NCBI RefSeq assembly: GCF_900454495.1
Contig: NZ_UGSI01000002.1
Coordinates: forward strand, 1,957,001 to 2,021,000
Length of the DNA stretch: 64,000 nucleotides
Origin: Paenibacillus macerans
GTDB taxonomy: Bacteria; Bacillota; Bacilli; Paenibacillales; Paenibacillaceae
Direction: 5' to 3'
Shown here: in pieces, positions 8,026 through 17,527 of the stretch
How positions within the stretch are numbered: position 1 is the stretch's first letter
Layout of the letters: each line of letters opens with the position of its first letter
The notes under the pieces: model-generated
Seen by the model: the letters and a program-made list of their open reading frames with translations, nothing else
Database searches by the model: none
What the model was told of the DNA's origin: nothing
Translations under genes and position numbers: made by a program

Positions 8026-9799
8026 TGACACCCGATATAACCTGGTCATTGGTTTTCGTAGGTTTTTGCGATCTCACACTATAAATTTATCTTTACTTGG
8101 ACTGACTAAGCTTATTCTACTATGTACTGGTCTGGCTTCTCCATACTTATTTAAATGGTTGATTGATGAAGTATTGTTAAAGAAGGATGTATCTTGGTTA
8201 GCTTGGATTTGTATTGGTTTTGGAATGTTGTTTGTATTAGAAAGTGTCACTCATTATGTTCAGTTATATTATTTGAATAAATACCGCATGAAATTTTCAT
8301 TTGATTTAAGAACAAGACTTTGGAAGAACATTATGAAGTTTGACGTTCTTTTGCAAAAACGATATTCGAGTGGAGATTTAAAAAACCGTTTAGATACCGA
8401 TGTTGATCGCTGTGAGGCATTTGTAGAGCAACAAATTTTAAATTATGGTTTCTATTGGCTGTTGGCAATATCCAATGGTGTTATTTTACTCGTAACAAGT
8501 TGGAAACTCGCTTTATTTGGATTTCTGATGGTTCCGCTCTCTTTCTGGATGGTTCGGTGGTTAGGCAATGGGGTTAAGCGCTCTTCAGAAGGGTTCAGGA
8601 AGGAATGGGGCGGCTACGAAGGTTGGCTCCAGAAAACGCTGGGAAATTGGAAAGAAATAAAAGCACTAGGTATTGAAAAACAGCAGAGTATCGCGTTTAC
8701 GGGGTACTGGAAGAGTTTAAGCAAGTTGTTTTTTAAGCAGCAGATGTATTGGTACGGTAATCGAAGCTTTATTGCATTCAAGGATTTCTTTATTACCCGA
8801 ATGAACCTTTACTTCCTTGGAGGGTTGCTCATATTCAGTGATGAAATGACAGTTGGAAGCTTAATTGTCTTTATGAAGTTTTACGAACAATTTTTTATGG
8901 GCATTAACAATATTAATAACCTTGATTTGGAGTTGAAGAAGGACTTCCCGGCGTTGCAAAGAGTATTGGAACTATTATTGCCTCCCAAAACTACGGAATC
9001 GAACCATGCTCCGGAATATTTCAAGGGATCCATTAGATTCTCCAACGTTTCGTATGTTTATGATGAGATAACTGGCGAAGGAGTAAAGGAGATCAATTTA
9101 AAGATATCTCCTGGAGAAAAAATAGCGATTGTGGGTAAAAGTGGATCTGGTAAGAGTACTCTAGTTCATTTGTTGTGTGGGTTTTATACAGCACAGAGCG
9201 GGACGATTTATTTAGATGATGTTGCAATACAAGCGTATGATCCACGATATATTCGTAAACGGATTGCTATGGTTATGCAGGATAATTATTTGTTTAACCT
9301 CTCAATTGAAGAGAATTTAAGGCTAGCAAATGCTAACGCAACAACGGCGGAGATAGAAGAAGCGTGTAACGCAACGAACATAAACAATGTTGTTAAAGAT
9401 ATGAAGGATGGATATAAAACTGTTGTAGGTGAAAAGGGTGTTATTTTGTCAGGTGGTCAAAAGCAGCGGTTAATGATTTCTCGAGCGCTACTAAAAAAGC
9501 CAACTATTTTTATCTTAGATGAGGCCACCTCTCAACTGGATCAAAACAACGAATATTTGATCCAAAAAACAATTGAACAAATATCCTCTGAGAAAACAGT
9601 TATAATCATTGCACATAATTTCTCCTCTGTTAAAGAAGCGGATCGCATTATTGTAATGGAGAATGGTCGTATCGTTGGTGACGGTATGTTGACCCAATTA
9701 CAGGAAAATAATAAGACTTTTCAAGAGTTGTTTTGTAAGGGTTTAGTGCAAAAGTTTTGTGGGGACCGTTATATTGATACCTTTGGCGAGATGTATTAA
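8009..9799 (+). CDS. ABC exporter half-transporter, partner of the preceding gene (596 aa)
   Basis: The start at ATG 8009 is chosen because GAAGGAG lies just upstream and the family begins close to this point. The open frame itself extends further 5' inside the previous gene. The protein has a six-helix membrane domain and an ATPase with Walker A GKSGSGKST (about residue 375), signature LSGGQKQRLMISR and Walker B IFILDEATSQLD. It is translationally coupled to the first half-transporter. The two differ clearly in sequence, which fits a heterodimeric exporter rather than a recent duplication. Confidence 0.9.
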   Translation: MKRLFDDTRYNLVIGFRRFLRSHTINLSLLGLTKLILLCTGLASPYLFKWLIDEVLLKKDVSWLAWICIGFGMLFVLESVTHYVQLYYLNKYRMKFSFDLRTRLWKNIMKFDVLLQKRYSSGDLKNRLDTDVDRCEAFVEQQILNYGFYWLLAISNGVILLVTSWKLALFGFLMVPLSFWMVRWLGNGVKRSSEGFRKEWGGYEGWLQKTLGNWKEIKALGIEKQQSIAFTGYWKSLSKLFFKQQMYWYGNRSFIAFKDFFITRMNLYFLGGLLIFSDEMTVGSLIVFMKFYEQFFMGINNINNLDLELKKDFPALQRVLELLLPPKTTESNHAPEYFKGSIRFSNVSYVYDEITGEGVKEINLKISPGEKIAIVGKSGSGKSTLVHLLCGFYTAQSGTIYLDDVAIQAYDPRYIRKRIAMVMQDNYLFNLSIEENLRLANANATTAEIEEACNATNINNVVKDMKDGYKTVVGEKGVILSGGQKQRLMISRALLKKPTIFILDEATSQLDQNNEYLIQKTIEQISSEKTVIIIAHNFSSVKEADRIIVMENGRIVGDGMLTQLQENNKTFQELFCKGLVQKFCGDRYIDTFGEMY

Positions 9800-10260
9800 T
9801 AGCCTCCTATAATATCATGTTGAGGCCTCATAGATAGTCTTTAAGGAAAAAATGAAAGATTCAGTTTAAAACTGGTTGTAAATTGATCTCATATTAGTTT
9901 TTTACTTACAATAATATACTTTTTTATTCTACAATTTATTATGTGTTCCGAGACAGGATTCAATAAAGTAAGTTAGCCTCAATAAATCTTTTTGATGAGT
10001 AAAAGAAAATCCTAGTAAGTATTAGTTTTGTATTGGTAATATATGAATATTCAGTGAAATTATGATCTTTAGACAAATAATAACATTTTATTAAAAATAA
10101 TGATGATATAATCGTTTATGCAAACGTTTGAATCATCTGGTTTAAGGTGATTTATTTTAATGTTAGGGGTGACTACAATAAATGATTAAATAAAGATAGA
10201 GTGGATAAAGGCTTTCTAGGTTTTTTACGTAAATAAATTATCAAATGGAGGTAAAGATTT
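9800..10260. other. AT-rich intergenic region upstream of the radical SAM gene
   Basis: No gene is visible; only frames of ten codons or less occur. It holds a TATAAT-like element at 10107-10112 and, directly downstream, the palindrome-containing TGCAAACGTTTGAA at 10119-10132. This arrangement would let a repressor block the promoter. GGAGGT at about 10246 serves the radical SAM gene. Confidence 0.5.
10119..10132. promoter_or_regulatory. Second AAACGTTTGA motif, placed just after a -10-like TATAAT
   Basis: The core TGCAAACGTTTG is a perfect palindrome apart from its last bases, and it repeats the core found at 5791-5804. It lies seven bases after TATAAT (10107-10112), a typical operator position for a LacI/CcpA-type repressor. 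No -35 box is evident, so the promoter assignment is tentative. Confidence 0.35.
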
Positions 10261-11265
10261 ATGACATTATTATATGAGGAATACAGCCCGTGGAAAGGGG
10301 TTCATTTCCTTGACCGTTTAAATATCGTTAAAAGTGGAGGGGTGTGTTCTCCTGTAAGTCTTCAACTTGGTTTGACAAATAAATGCAGTAACAAATGTTA
10401 CTATTGTTATGTTAAAGAACAGAATAATCTTGGTGAAACTTTGAAAACGGATGCAGTAGTTAATCTCTTAGAAGAGGCAAAGATGATGGGGGTTAAATCA
10501 GTAGAAATTACCGGTGGTGGGGAGCCTACGCTACATCCTGACTTTTGGGATATTGTAGATAAGATTCGAGACCTCGATCTTGAATTGGGGCTTGTAACAA
10601 ATGGTTTACACTTAAAGTCTGATAAAATACATAAATTAGATTTTGTATCATGGGTGAGAATAAGTATTGATTCTTATAACCCAACTATTTATAAAGAAAT
10701 TCGTGGTGCGAATCTGTTGAATTTAGAACCAATTATGAAATTGTGTAAAGAGACTAACGTTATTGTTGGTGCTTCGTGTGTAATTACTCCGAAAAATTAT
10801 CAGGAAATATATGAATTTGCTAAAATGAGTAAGGATTTAGGGTTTAGTCATGTGTGGTTCAAGCCCGTTGAAATGAGTGACAATCCTACAATTTTAAATC
10901 AGTATTTGGATGTTTGTGAAGAAAATATCAAGAAAGCATCAATGTTAGCCGACTCTAACTTTAAAGTGTTTTCCCCTAATCTTAAGGCAGAAGTTCAAGG
11001 AATAATGAAACCGTTCCTAAAATGTATTTGTCAATATTTGTCTCCATTTGTTTGGGCTAATGGAGATATTTATCCTTGTTGTTCTTTGCAGGGTTACAGC
11101 GAAACTTCATTTGGAAACATATATAAAGGTAGTTTTGCTGATCAATGGTATTCACATAATCCATTAGCTGTAAAAGATTGTCCCATCAATTGTTTTTGGG
11201 TTAATAAAAATACATTTATGAATTACATATTGCTGGACAATCCCAAACATGTAAATTTTGTCTGA
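10261..11265 (+). CDS. Radical SAM protein with C-terminal SPASM-like cysteines (334 aa)
   Basis: Cys42, Cys46 and Cys49 in NKCSNKCYYCYVK form the CxxxCxxC motif that binds the SAM-cleaving 4Fe-4S cluster. GGGEP near residue 84 binds the SAM amino group. The C-terminal third has further cysteines (KCICQY, YPCCS, DCPINC) like the auxiliary clusters of SPASM/twitch proteins, which modify peptides, aminoglycosides or nucleosides by hydrogen abstraction. A GGAGGT site precedes the ATG. It is the first biosynthetic gene after the exporters. The substrate is unknown. A sugar or nucleoside carbon is as plausible as a peptide, because no precursor peptide is evident nearby. Confidence 0.85.
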   Translation: MTLLYEEYSPWKGVHFLDRLNIVKSGGVCSPVSLQLGLTNKCSNKCYYCYVKEQNNLGETLKTDAVVNLLEEAKMMGVKSVEITGGGEPTLHPDFWDIVDKIRDLDLELGLVTNGLHLKSDKIHKLDFVSWVRISIDSYNPTIYKEIRGANLLNLEPIMKLCKETNVIVGASCVITPKNYQEIYEFAKMSKDLGFSHVWFKPVEMSDNPTILNQYLDVCEENIKKASMLADSNFKVFSPNLKAEVQGIMKPFLKCICQYLSPFVWANGDIYPCCSLQGYSETSFGNIYKGSFADQWYSHNPLAVKDCPINCFWVNKNTFMNYILLDNPKHVNFV

Positions 11266-11404
11266 TTTATCCGTTTTTGAATGATTGCAAGTTATTATTT
11301 GCAAGAATTTGGGCACGTAAAGTAAGTAAATACCTAAAAAATTTATATCTCACTTTTAAATTAGCAATAACTACTTTTTTTATTTCGATAACAGGTGGTT
11401 GATT

Positions 11405-12472
11405 ATGAAAATTATTTCGGGTAGTAATATCACAGATGTTTTTTATAAATCACTCGAAGTTCTCCAGAACAATTATGACTACTATACAAATGATATTTTA
11501 GAATTGGCACCTGCAATTATACATGTCGAAAAACCTAAGGAACGTTGTCTTCTTATTCCTTACAGAAATAATAACATTGTCCAGACAATTGCTGAGACAC
11601 TATGGGTACTTGGGGGAAGGAATGACCTGGCGTATTTAAAAAAATATTTACCCAGGGCTGATTGGTTTTCAGATGACGGTAAAACCTGGAGGGGGGGGTA
11701 TGGTACTAGATTAAGAAGTTGGTTCGGTGGAGTAGATCAGTTGAAACAAGTTGTTGAAGTCCTAAGAAGTGATGAAGGTAGTAATAGGGGTGTTATGATT
11801 CTCTTTGATCCAGAGAAAGACATTTCCCTTTTATTTAAAGACGTACCTTGCAATAATTGGATCCAACTCTCAATACGTGAAAATAAATTGAATATGAATG
11901 TAACAGTTCGCGCTAATGATCTTATATGGGGATTTTCAGGCATCAATTTTTTTGAATGGTCTGTTCTTCAAGAAATGGTAGCTAATTGGCTGGAGGTTGA
12001 AGTAGGTCAATATTATCATTTTACAGGTTTTTTACAACTTTATCCGAGGCATTTTGAACGTGCAAAATTGATGCTAAAACATAGAATTAAAAATGATATT
12101 TATACAAACTCAGAAATTGAACAAACTGGGGTAGATTTATCTGAAGATAATTTTGACACGCAATTTCTTTGTTTTTTTGAGATTGAACAAAAATTTGATA
12201 GCGAAACAAACTATTTAATAATATTGGAGGAAATTGGATGTCTAGAAAGTCAATTCCTAAAGCATTGTGCGAAAATCATGTATAGCTATGTGTTATTACA
12301 AAAAGGAAGGTATGATGATTTTTTTTATGTGTTTTCTACAATTAAAGAAGATTACTATAAAATATCAGCAGCTTATAATTATAAGCGCTTAATTCCAAAA
12401 GATAAGAAAGAAATAATAGATATGCTAGATAAGTTATTACTAAAATACGAGATTAATGAAAAATATGTCTAA
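11405..12472 (+). CDS. Thymidylate-synthase-fold enzyme, divergent (355 aa)
   Basis: Several thymidylate synthase landmarks appear in order: GYGTRLRSW (phosphate-binding Arg), DQLKQVVEVL, NRGVMILFDPEKD, the nucleophile in KDVPCNNWIQ (Cys149), VRANDLIWGFSGINFFEWS (the R-x-x-D and Asn region) and FLQLYPRHFERA. The usual Cys-His of the PCH motif is Cys-Asn here. Authentic synthases make dTMP from dUMP and methylene-folate. Relatives in nucleoside-antibiotic pathways (PolB, MilA, BcmA) instead methylate or hydroxymethylate UMP or CMP. The start at ATG 11405 follows AGGTGG; TTG 11399 is less likely. An extra 80-100 residues at the C-terminus have no counterpart I know. In this context a modified pyrimidine nucleotide is the likely product. 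Confidence 0.75.
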   Translation: MKIISGSNITDVFYKSLEVLQNNYDYYTNDILELAPAIIHVEKPKERCLLIPYRNNNIVQTIAETLWVLGGRNDLAYLKKYLPRADWFSDDGKTWRGGYGTRLRSWFGGVDQLKQVVEVLRSDEGSNRGVMILFDPEKDISLLFKDVPCNNWIQLSIRENKLNMNVTVRANDLIWGFSGINFFEWSVLQEMVANWLEVEVGQYYHFTGFLQLYPRHFERAKLMLKHRIKNDIYTNSEIEQTGVDLSEDNFDTQFLCFFEIEQKFDSETNYLIILEEIGCLESQFLKHCAKIMYSYVLLQKGRYDDFFYVFSTIKEDYYKISAAYNYKRLIPKDKKEIIDMLDKLLLKYEINEKYV

Positions 12473-12565
12473 TAATTAAACCTACTATCATTTGTGATTT
12501 TTAAATTTCTTTTATATTTAATGAGATTTTAATTTATTTATTGGATCCTTTAGGGGGGGGAGAAT

Positions 12566-13786
12566 TTGTGGAATGTCAAACAAGGAGAGCTCATAAAAAA
12601 GCTTCTAATCGAAAGTAAAGAAAATGTTATTTACTATTCTTCTCTCTTAAATAACATCGATGTCAGCAAAATAACTTATAGTCAATTTAAAAAATTACCA
12701 TTAATTAATAAAAATATTATCAGAGAAAACTATAATTGTTTTTACTCAAAAAAATATTTAAAGAAAGAGTTGATATACGAAAGTACTTCAGGTACGACTG
12801 GAACGCCGATTAAAATTCCAAGAACATTAAATGAGCAGATGCATAGTAGTATTAGTCTACTTAAACAGAGGAAAACCAGAATAGGTGAAATGTTAGATGT
12901 TCGAAAAATTGCTGCTTTTTATGCAAGATCAAACACACCAATTAGTATCTCTGATGACAATTGGCTTTTACTTTCTTTGAATAATTTAACAGATGAGATA
13001 TTAGAGCAATACATTGAGGTACTTAATGATTATAAACCACAAATGCTTCAAGGACCAGCGAGAGCGCTTACCCTATTGGCGAATTATATTGTTAGAAATC
13101 AAAAAGATATCAAAAAAGCTAATATTAAATATATAGAAAATCGCGCAGAAGGATTATCAGAGAATCAACGAAAGTATATTGAAGAAGTCTTTAATTGTAA
13201 GGTTGGTAATATGTATGGATTACGCGAGTGTTGGGGAGTGGCATATTCATGCAAGGAAAATAACCTACACGTTACAGATGACAATGTATTTGTAGAAGTT
13301 TTGGATAACAAAGGAAGTCATGTGAAGCCTGGGGAAACTGGTGAAGTTGTTATAACAAGCTTGAACTCTCTTTCATTCCCATTAATTAGGTTCTCAACTG
13401 GTGATTTTGCAACTTTTCTAGATTTCAAATGTAGTTGTGGGAATAATAGTCCAATTATAGATTTAACAGGTTATAGACAGGTTGATATGATTCGTGGACC
13501 CATAGGATTTAGCTCTCCGTCTATACTAAGAACAGTAAATAACATATTTACAGAATCAAGTGAAAATGATGTGATTCAGTTTCAATTGATTCAAAATAAT
13601 GTTTTTGAATTTGAGTTGAGAGTGCACCTGAAAGATAATAGTAAATCAATTAACTACAATAAAGTGAAATATACAATAGGTGAATCATTAGGTTATGAAA
13701 TTAAATTGCACGTCGAACTGACGGATAAATTTATTGTTAATGAAAAGTCACAGAAAATGTCGTGGTTTGTTTGTCAATGCAAATAA
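12566..13786 (+). CDS. PaaK-like adenylate-forming ligase (406 aa)
   Basis: It is related to phenylacetate-CoA ligase and coenzyme F390 synthetase, which activate a carboxylate with ATP. The signature YESTSGTTGTPIKIPR binds phosphate, NMYGLRECWG forms the adenine pocket, and PGETGEVVITSL with FSTGDFATF are the later core motifs. A CSCGN cysteine cluster after the core matches this subfamily. The start is TTG behind a run of eight G residues (12553-12560) that must serve as ribosome binding site, so slippage there could affect translation. Together with the second ligase and the ACP it probably loads an acyl or aminoacyl group. Confidence 0.8.
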   Translation: MWNVKQGELIKKLLIESKENVIYYSSLLNNIDVSKITYSQFKKLPLINKNIIRENYNCFYSKKYLKKELIYESTSGTTGTPIKIPRTLNEQMHSSISLLKQRKTRIGEMLDVRKIAAFYARSNTPISISDDNWLLLSLNNLTDEILEQYIEVLNDYKPQMLQGPARALTLLANYIVRNQKDIKKANIKYIENRAEGLSENQRKYIEEVFNCKVGNMYGLRECWGVAYSCKENNLHVTDDNVFVEVLDNKGSHVKPGETGEVVITSLNSLSFPLIRFSTGDFATFLDFKCSCGNNSPIIDLTGYRQVDMIRGPIGFSSPSILRTVNNIFTESSENDVIQFQLIQNNVFEFELRVHLKDNSKSINYNKVKYTIGESLGYEIKLHVELTDKFIVNEKSQKMSWFVCQCK

Positions 13787-13821
13787 TAAAAACTAAGTAC
13801 CTGATAAGAGGAGGTTTCATT

Positions 13822-14784
13822 GTGAGTAAAAGAATGAGCAACTCATTGAGTCTGATTGATTCTGCACACGGTGGAGAAGGATGGATTGAGAGGGGGACTT
13901 TGCATATTCAAGAGCTAGGTAATATATGGGCTTGTTGTGGAGTAACGAAAGAATCCTCAAACTTAAGACATGTACTGCTAAGACGTCCAGGAAAAGAAAT
14001 TGAAAATAAAACCTCAGCTTCAGATTTGTTATGGACTGATATTCTTGATCCTGTGAAAGCTCGTGAACAGCATGACAATTTGGCTAATATCTACAGAGAG
14101 CATGGTGTGATAGTTGACTATATTGAGGGAGAATATGAAAGATTTCCAAATTTAATGTTCGTAAGAGACTTATTCACAATGACACCTCAAGGGGCAATCC
14201 TATCGAGAATGGCATCAGATATTCGAAAAGGTGAGGAACAATTAGTTGCTAAGAAACTTATAGATCTGAAAATTCCGATAATTGCAACTCCCTTCAATGA
14301 TATGTTGCTGGAAGGTCCTGACATCGTAATCATTAATGAGGATCTTGTTTTTCTTGGAATGGGGATTCGAACAAATTTGAGAGCTCTTGATTATATAGAG
14401 ATTATTTTAAAAGAAATGGGCTTTACTGAAATTGTAAAAATCCAAACAACCTATGGATGTGGGCATTTAGACGGCGTTTTCAATATATTAACGCCAAAGA
14501 CTGCGGTATTAGTTCCAAAAAGAGCTTCTTATTTACTTTACTCATATTTAAAAAGACATGGCTTTGACATTATAGAATTATCAAACACCCATGAAGTTGA
14601 TAAATATATGGCGATAAATTTTGTAAGCATTGATCAAGAGACTATTTTAATTAATAAAGGTAGTAGGGATTGTCTCAAGATATATCAAAATCATAATGTT
14701 AGATGCATTGAAGTTGATGTTTCAGAATTAATGAAGGGTGGGGGGGCAGTTCACTGTTTAACTGGTGTCATACATAGAAATTAA
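13822..14784 (+). CDS. Amidinotransferase / dimethylargininase-like enzyme (320 aa)
   Basis: It belongs to the guanidino-group modifying superfamily that includes glycine amidinotransferase, dimethylargininase and arginine deiminase. The catalytic residues are visible: Asp in MFVRDLFTM, His-Asp in CGHLDGVFN and Cys in GGGAVHCLTG near the C-terminus. The start is GTG 13822 behind AAGAGGAGG; the frame is open further upstream but has no ribosome site there. The codons for the catalytic Gly-Gly-Gly contain a run of seven G (14740-14746). It is clearly distinct from the catabolic ArcA at 40.5 kb. In a biosynthetic setting, transfer of an amidino group from arginine onto an amine is the best guess. 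Confidence 0.8.
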   Translation: MSKRMSNSLSLIDSAHGGEGWIERGTLHIQELGNIWACCGVTKESSNLRHVLLRRPGKEIENKTSASDLLWTDILDPVKAREQHDNLANIYREHGVIVDYIEGEYERFPNLMFVRDLFTMTPQGAILSRMASDIRKGEEQLVAKKLIDLKIPIIATPFNDMLLEGPDIVIINEDLVFLGMGIRTNLRALDYIEIILKEMGFTEIVKIQTTYGCGHLDGVFNILTPKTAVLVPKRASYLLYSYLKRHGFDIIELSNTHEVDKYMAINFVSIDQETILINKGSRDCLKIYQNHNVRCIEVDVSELMKGGGAVHCLTGVIHRN

Positions 14785-14897
14785 CATTCTGTGATAACTT
14801 CGATCAGTTAATATTACGAGGAATGTTTCTTTTGCAAATAGGCGGAAATATGTTGGGTTAGAAATAATAATGATAATGGAAGAGATGAAAAATAAAT

Positions 14898-15881
14898 ATG
14901 ATTAAGGCTATTATTGAGGATGGATTGTGCTTTAAATGTGGTTTCTGCATGCTTTTTGATCTATGTCCAGATAATAATGCTATTAAAAGAGATGACAACA
15001 ATATTGAACTAGCAAAAACATTTTATATTGACTCTGACAAATGCAGTGGCTGCTTAAGCTGCGTTGACATTAACCCTTGTAATGCTTTTGCCATTAAATT
15101 GGAAAATAATAGAGTAATTAGAACTTTACAAAAGTTCAGTTTACAGTCTCTCCCAGGAGTCGTCCCTATAATTAAAAAAGAAAGTAGTTTGATTAAAGCT
15201 AATAATTCAAAAATTAAATATATAACAAATGAAGAGTTACCTGGAGTAGGGTTTGATTTCAATCTTATAAATTCTAAATCAAGGGAAGTAAATTTTTCTA
15301 AAGAGAAGATTAAAGTTCTTCTAGCTTGGGGAGGGGGGTTCGAGCTATGGGCTGAAGATCAAATATCTTTACAAAAAGTTGAATCTGAAGGAGAACAAAT
15401 TTTTGCTTATATACCACCATTTTGCAATTATGGAATATATCATTTGGGAGATATGCCTGTAAATTTAGTCGAAGTTAGTATTTCGCTCCAGAGTGTTGAT
15501 GGAGCTGAAGAAGTACCTCAAATAACGAGGCCTTTGTTTAGAAGACAAAGTAATATTCTTTTTGAGGATGGACCTATTTCTAAATATGGTAAATATATTA
15601 CTAAACAAGAGTTACCAAATTTGGATTTTCAGTATTTGGATATGAAAATAAATACGGAAGATGCACACGTTCACGATAAGGAAGTAGAAATTATGCTTCT
15701 TTGGGGAGGAATGTTTGAAGTATGGACGAAAGGTCCAACTGGGACACAGTTTTTAAAATCAAATGGAGAGCAAACTTGCATAATGATACCACCTGGATAT
15801 GCACACGGGGTTAAAGTTACTGGCGATGAAGAGGTGCATATTGTTATAACCTATATCCCTGGAATTGATAGTTGGCCGTAG
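14898..15881 (+). CDS. Ferredoxin domain fused to two cupin-like domains (327 aa)
   Basis: Residues 1-65 hold two 4Fe-4S motifs (Cys11-x2-Cys14-x2-Cys17-x5-Cys23-Pro and Cys49-x2-Cys52-x2-Cys55-x5-Cys61). Two similar beta-barrel units follow. One runs around VLLAWGGGFELWAEDQ to IPPFCNYGIYHLGD, the other around IMLLWGGMFEVWTKGP to MIPPGYAHGVKVTGD. The second keeps potential metal ligands (AHVHD and AHG), while the first has mostly lost them. I know of no characterised enzyme with this domain order. A plausible role is electron supply to the radical SAM protein combined with a cupin sugar or nucleotide isomerase. It could also be a stand-alone redox enzyme. Confidence 0.7.
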   Translation: MIKAIIEDGLCFKCGFCMLFDLCPDNNAIKRDDNNIELAKTFYIDSDKCSGCLSCVDINPCNAFAIKLENNRVIRTLQKFSLQSLPGVVPIIKKESSLIKANNSKIKYITNEELPGVGFDFNLINSKSREVNFSKEKIKVLLAWGGGFELWAEDQISLQKVESEGEQIFAYIPPFCNYGIYHLGDMPVNLVEVSISLQSVDGAEEVPQITRPLFRRQSNILFEDGPISKYGKYITKQELPNLDFQYLDMKINTEDAHVHDKEVEIMLLWGGMFEVWTKGPTGTQFLKSNGEQTCIMIPPGYAHGVKVTGDEEVHIVITYIPGIDSWP

Positions 15882-15929
15882 TATTGATAGTGTTTTTTGG
15901 ATCACTTTAAAAATCGAGGTTTAAAATTG

Positions 15930-17510
15930 ATGAGAAAATTATTAAGTCATATAAAACCATTAGAAGAGCATTACTTATTAGACTATCTATCTTGTTTTGA
16001 AAAACCGCTAGGGATCGCGATAGAAGGAATGAGAAATAACTATTCTTCATTATTCTACGCATATCTAAAGTTTTTATTGTCGTATAATACCAAATTTAAC
16101 GAAATCAATAGTTTGTTTGGTGTGTTCGAAATAATTCTACCAAAAGTAGGGTTTAGTTTGAACAAAATTGAAGTATCCTCATCTGGTAATATACATAAAA
16201 TTATTAAAGAGGAGATAAATTGTAATCACCCTGTTTTTATAAAAGGGAATCAAAAAGAAATTCCGTATTCAATATATTATAAGGAAGAAAATTGGCCCCA
16301 TTTATATTTAGTTTCTGGATACGATGAAGAAAAACAAATTTACTTTATAATTGATGGAACTCAGAATAAAAAAAATATTCACTTTTATGACGAATTTGTT
16401 ATAGACTTCAAAACATTAGAATCAACAAGTTCCTCATATAATAAAATCTACAATTCAAAATGGATTTATTCTATAGAGCTTGTTGGAAATAATATTCATC
16501 AATTGTATTTCGTTTATGATTATTTTGAATTTATAACAAGAAATATTGTAAATCAGCCGTTTATTGAACTAGATATTATGCGATCATGTATCGAATCTGA
16601 TTTATTATCAAATGACCAGATTTACTCTAGTAATATGAAATTGTTACAGATAGTGAAACATAAAGAAGTGCTGTTTAAAGAAACTATCAATTTATTAGAA
16701 AATATACCAATTAGTAATCGGAATATTTTGCGTTTAAAGGAAATATCTGAAATATTGATTTCTTCTTGGAAGCAAGCCAATTTAAGTTTTATTTTATGTC
16801 TTCACAGAAATAAAAAAACGGATATAGAAAAAAGCACCCTATCATCCACATTAAATGAAATAACAATCCGTGATTTGTTATTTGAAATTAAAAATGAGAT
16901 ATCCGTACTCATTAAGAAGCACTCTCCCATAAACATATTTGATAATAATATGAGATGGAACATCGAAAATAATAAAGATCTCATAGTGAAAATTAAAGAA
17001 AACGATTGCATTGAATTCAATTTCAATAATTCTAAAGTGTATAATTCGTGGGTAAATGATGAATCACCTAAAGCATATCTTAAAGGAGAAAAAATATATA
17101 ATGAAAATTTCAATTTTAATACGACACTGATATTTGATAATTTTGATAATTATGTCTTTTTTCATGCTGGAATAGTATTTAGAACTACGAGAGGAAAACT
17201 TTATTTTTGGGGGGTTCATTGTTCAAATACTGTATTTCTTTCGAAGATAGGTGACAATACTCCGTATGGATTAACTAAAATAAATACTAACAGAGTCTCT
17301 CTTAGTGTAAGGAAAATCGGGGAAGAGTATGAATTTGGACTTACTTATGAAAAAAATAAGATTATACAAATTTTACCTCTAAATGATGATGGTGAATTAT
17401 TTTCGATTGGGGTAGGTTGTAAAACATGGGAAGAAGCAAGACGACTCAATATTGAATTTTCTAATATTGATTTTAGCTTAGGGAACTGTATTGAGTACGC
17501 TACAAAATAA
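15930..17510 (+). CDS. BtrH-like (cysteine-peptidase-fold) acyltransferase with extra C-terminal domain (526 aa)
   Basis: The N-terminal 170 residues resemble the BtrH N-terminal domain, a papain-like fold that in butirosin biosynthesis moves an acyl group from a carrier protein to an aminoglycoside amine. Matching features are a Cys near the start (DYLSCFEKPLGIA), PVFIKGN, and HLYLVSGYDEEKQIYFIIDG. A helical middle follows. The last 170 residues (TTLIFDNFDNYVFFHAGIVF, KINTNRVSLSVRKIG) look like a concanavalin-type beta sandwich. The start at ATG 15930 follows CGAGG; TTG 15927 is possible. The gene is directly upstream of a ligase and an ACP, which strengthens the acyl-transfer reading. Confidence 0.6.
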   Translation: MRKLLSHIKPLEEHYLLDYLSCFEKPLGIAIEGMRNNYSSLFYAYLKFLLSYNTKFNEINSLFGVFEIILPKVGFSLNKIEVSSSGNIHKIIKEEINCNHPVFIKGNQKEIPYSIYYKEENWPHLYLVSGYDEEKQIYFIIDGTQNKKNIHFYDEFVIDFKTLESTSSSYNKIYNSKWIYSIELVGNNIHQLYFVYDYFEFITRNIVNQPFIELDIMRSCIESDLLSNDQIYSSNMKLLQIVKHKEVLFKETINLLENIPISNRNILRLKEISEILISSWKQANLSFILCLHRNKKTDIEKSTLSSTLNEITIRDLLFEIKNEISVLIKKHSPINIFDNNMRWNIENNKDLIVKIKENDCIEFNFNNSKVYNSWVNDESPKAYLKGEKIYNENFNFNTTLIFDNFDNYVFFHAGIVFRTTRGKLYFWGVHCSNTVFLSKIGDNTPYGLTKINTNRVSLSVRKIGEEYEFGLTYEKNKIIQILPLNDDGELFSIGVGCKTWEEARRLNIEFSNIDFSLGNCIEYATK

Positions 17511-17527
17511 ATAAGCAGGTGTTAACG

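Noticed and set aside
13822..14784. Second arginine deiminase of the ADI pathway
   Set aside because: It is about 90 residues shorter than ArcA, lacks the helical domain of ADI and is embedded in biosynthetic genes, so an amidinotransferase or dimethylargininase-like role is more likely.
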